Notes under the pieces: model-generated
What the model was told of the DNA's origin: nothing
The model's database searches: none
What the model saw: the letters and a program-made list of their open reading frames with translations, nothing else
Position numbers and translations under genes: made by a program
In this document: one piece after another, positions 63,045 through 64,000 of the stretch
Layout of the letters: the number at the start of each line of letters is the position of its first letter
Numbering within the stretch: the first letter of the stretch is position 1
Assembly: GCA_029339505.1 (NCBI GenBank)
Contig: JAQISU010000058.1
Location: 765,001-829,000 of the forward strand
DNA: 64,000 nt
Source: Unio delphinus
Lineage: Eukaryota > Mollusca > Bivalvia > Unionida > Unionidae
Direction: 5' to 3'

Positions 63045-64000
63045 GGGTTACATAGCATGCGATACATGATGCTTGATGACTCTACGAGTCTGCACATTAT
63101 GTTTTAGTTGTCTTGGAAACAGCTGAAACAATAAAGCAAAGTTTTAGTATGTTAGTCTATATAACTGGATACACACGGATTGAAATGTTCCACTAATCAA
63201 ATGGGTGTTACAAAATTCAGACAGTTCGTGGGGTCTCTGCTCCACTCAGAAGTTGGTGGAAATAACTTGGAGTAAATAGGCACACGAACGTTCCTACGGT
63301 AATGTACTGAGCTACGCCTGCTAAGTGCATCATATACTTGGAGCGATAGTACTCTAAAACTTTTACTGCGGCTGTAACCGGGGCTTTATCCACTAGAGGA
63401 CAACTTCCGTTATGCATTGAATAATTTCATTTCTTTTACTCACATACTGTTTGCCTTGGACGTTAATACTACCTTCACCTTCAACTCCATCAATACCATA
63501 ATTTTAAAGAAATCAACAGAAGGGAGAGTTGGAGAGTGTTTTACAACGACATAAAGAAGTACATGGATCTATCCTCCAACAGCAAGTAAAAGAGGATGAA
63601 AGAAAGCGAGAAGAAGAAAACATAAAGAGGAAACCTTTGCATTAAAAACGCTAGAAGGAAAGGATTGAACATGAAACTGAGTCTGTAACAGGATATTTAT
63701 AGAAGGAGAGAAAGCACATAGGAGAAATGTATTGGATTTATTTAGCTCAAACTAAAAGAAAGTGCTCTTCACATGCCAATATTTATTAACCATCAAACAC
63801 TACATCAAATGTCAATGCCACTGATGCCAACAGCAGCTACTACAACTACCAAATCAGCAGTTACTACAACCACCAAAGCAGGGGCAGTTGGAATAATAGT
63901 GCATGGTACAGGATTGGGGCAGTTAAAGCTGTTGACGAACAGGTCTGTTAGTTTTGTTGTTATTCAAATAGTGGACTTTGAGAATCAATGTTAAAATATA
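63043..64000. other. No gene assigned; coding-like scrap
   Basis: On the plus strand near 63518-63640 a frame reads KGELESVLQRHKEVHGSILQ, then QQVKEDERKREEENIKRKPL, a charged coiled-coil-like stretch that stops at 63638. Downstream a Thr-rich frame (63773-63994) contains CTACTACAACTACC-type repeats. These may be pieces of a decayed gene cut by the window end. Product unknown. Confidence 0.3.

Noticed and set aside
63217..63417. tRNA-like or SINE-like head on the minus strand
   Set aside because: AGGCGTAGCTCAGTACATTA and CCCGGTTACAGCC are suggestive but box spacing and order are wrong.

Overview
The window reads as intergenic or intronic DNA from an AT-rich animal genome, not a bacterial or viral replicon. 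There is no dense coding, and no operon or Shine-Dalgarno layout. Instead it holds decayed non-LTR retrotransposons, three tRNA-derived SINE families, a solo LTR, about fifteen minisatellite arrays and more than twenty microsatellites. The retroelement types and SINE style look most like a marine or freshwater invertebrate, most probably a bivalve mollusc. That placement is inference from recalled similarity, because no database search was possible.

Layout. 0-6.5 kb: a short 17-bp tandem, then a ~3 kb 60-bp satellite-like array with a decayed left shoulder and a homogenised core. 6.6-7.7 kb: a dead non-LTR reverse transcriptase (RT) gene on the minus strand. 8.95-11.6 kb: a decayed jockey/CR1-like LINE on the plus strand, interrupted by a ~225-bp fragment of a second LINE and by a SINE. 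11.6-15.5 kb: 52-bp and 28-bp minisatellites and a long (TA)n. 15.6-18.3 kb: unidentified, broken protein-coding pieces on the minus strand, interrupted by a SINE; this is the most puzzling segment. 19.9-25.2 kb: a 24-bp minisatellite, an 828-bp solo LTR with a 4-bp target duplication, and a full-length SINE. 25.9-33 kb: (TA)n, two SINEs, a possible Penelope-like remnant, a 40-bp minisatellite and the C-terminus of a third LINE beside a long (CT)n. 33.6-37.4 kb: two coding-like pieces with splice-site-like edges and three SINEs. 37.8-39.5 kb: a LINE C-terminus with a CCHC-like motif and compound tetranucleotide repeats. 41.6-49.4 kb: 31-, 25-, 43-, 52- and 39-bp arrays and possible host exons on the minus strand. 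50.5 kb: a possible 53-bp exon. 53-58.4 kb: four adjacent minisatellites (34/28-, 33-, 42- and 69-bp units). 58.4-64 kb: microsatellites, one SINE and low-information sequence.

No complete host gene can be assembled. The three exon candidates with convincing acceptor or donor sites (34.0-34.2, 45.5-45.8 and 50.48-50.53 kb) all lie on the minus strand and could belong to one or more genes spanning the right half, but they are not linked by anything visible. Most long open frames here are by-products of tandem repeats whose unit is a multiple of 3 bp or contains no stop in any frame.

The clearest biological story is repeat turnover. Several arrays show a homogenised core with decaying shoulders and higher-order repeats. 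SINEs have inserted into LINEs and other older sequence, and several retroelement 3' ends are marked by AATAAA followed by a short tetranucleotide array.
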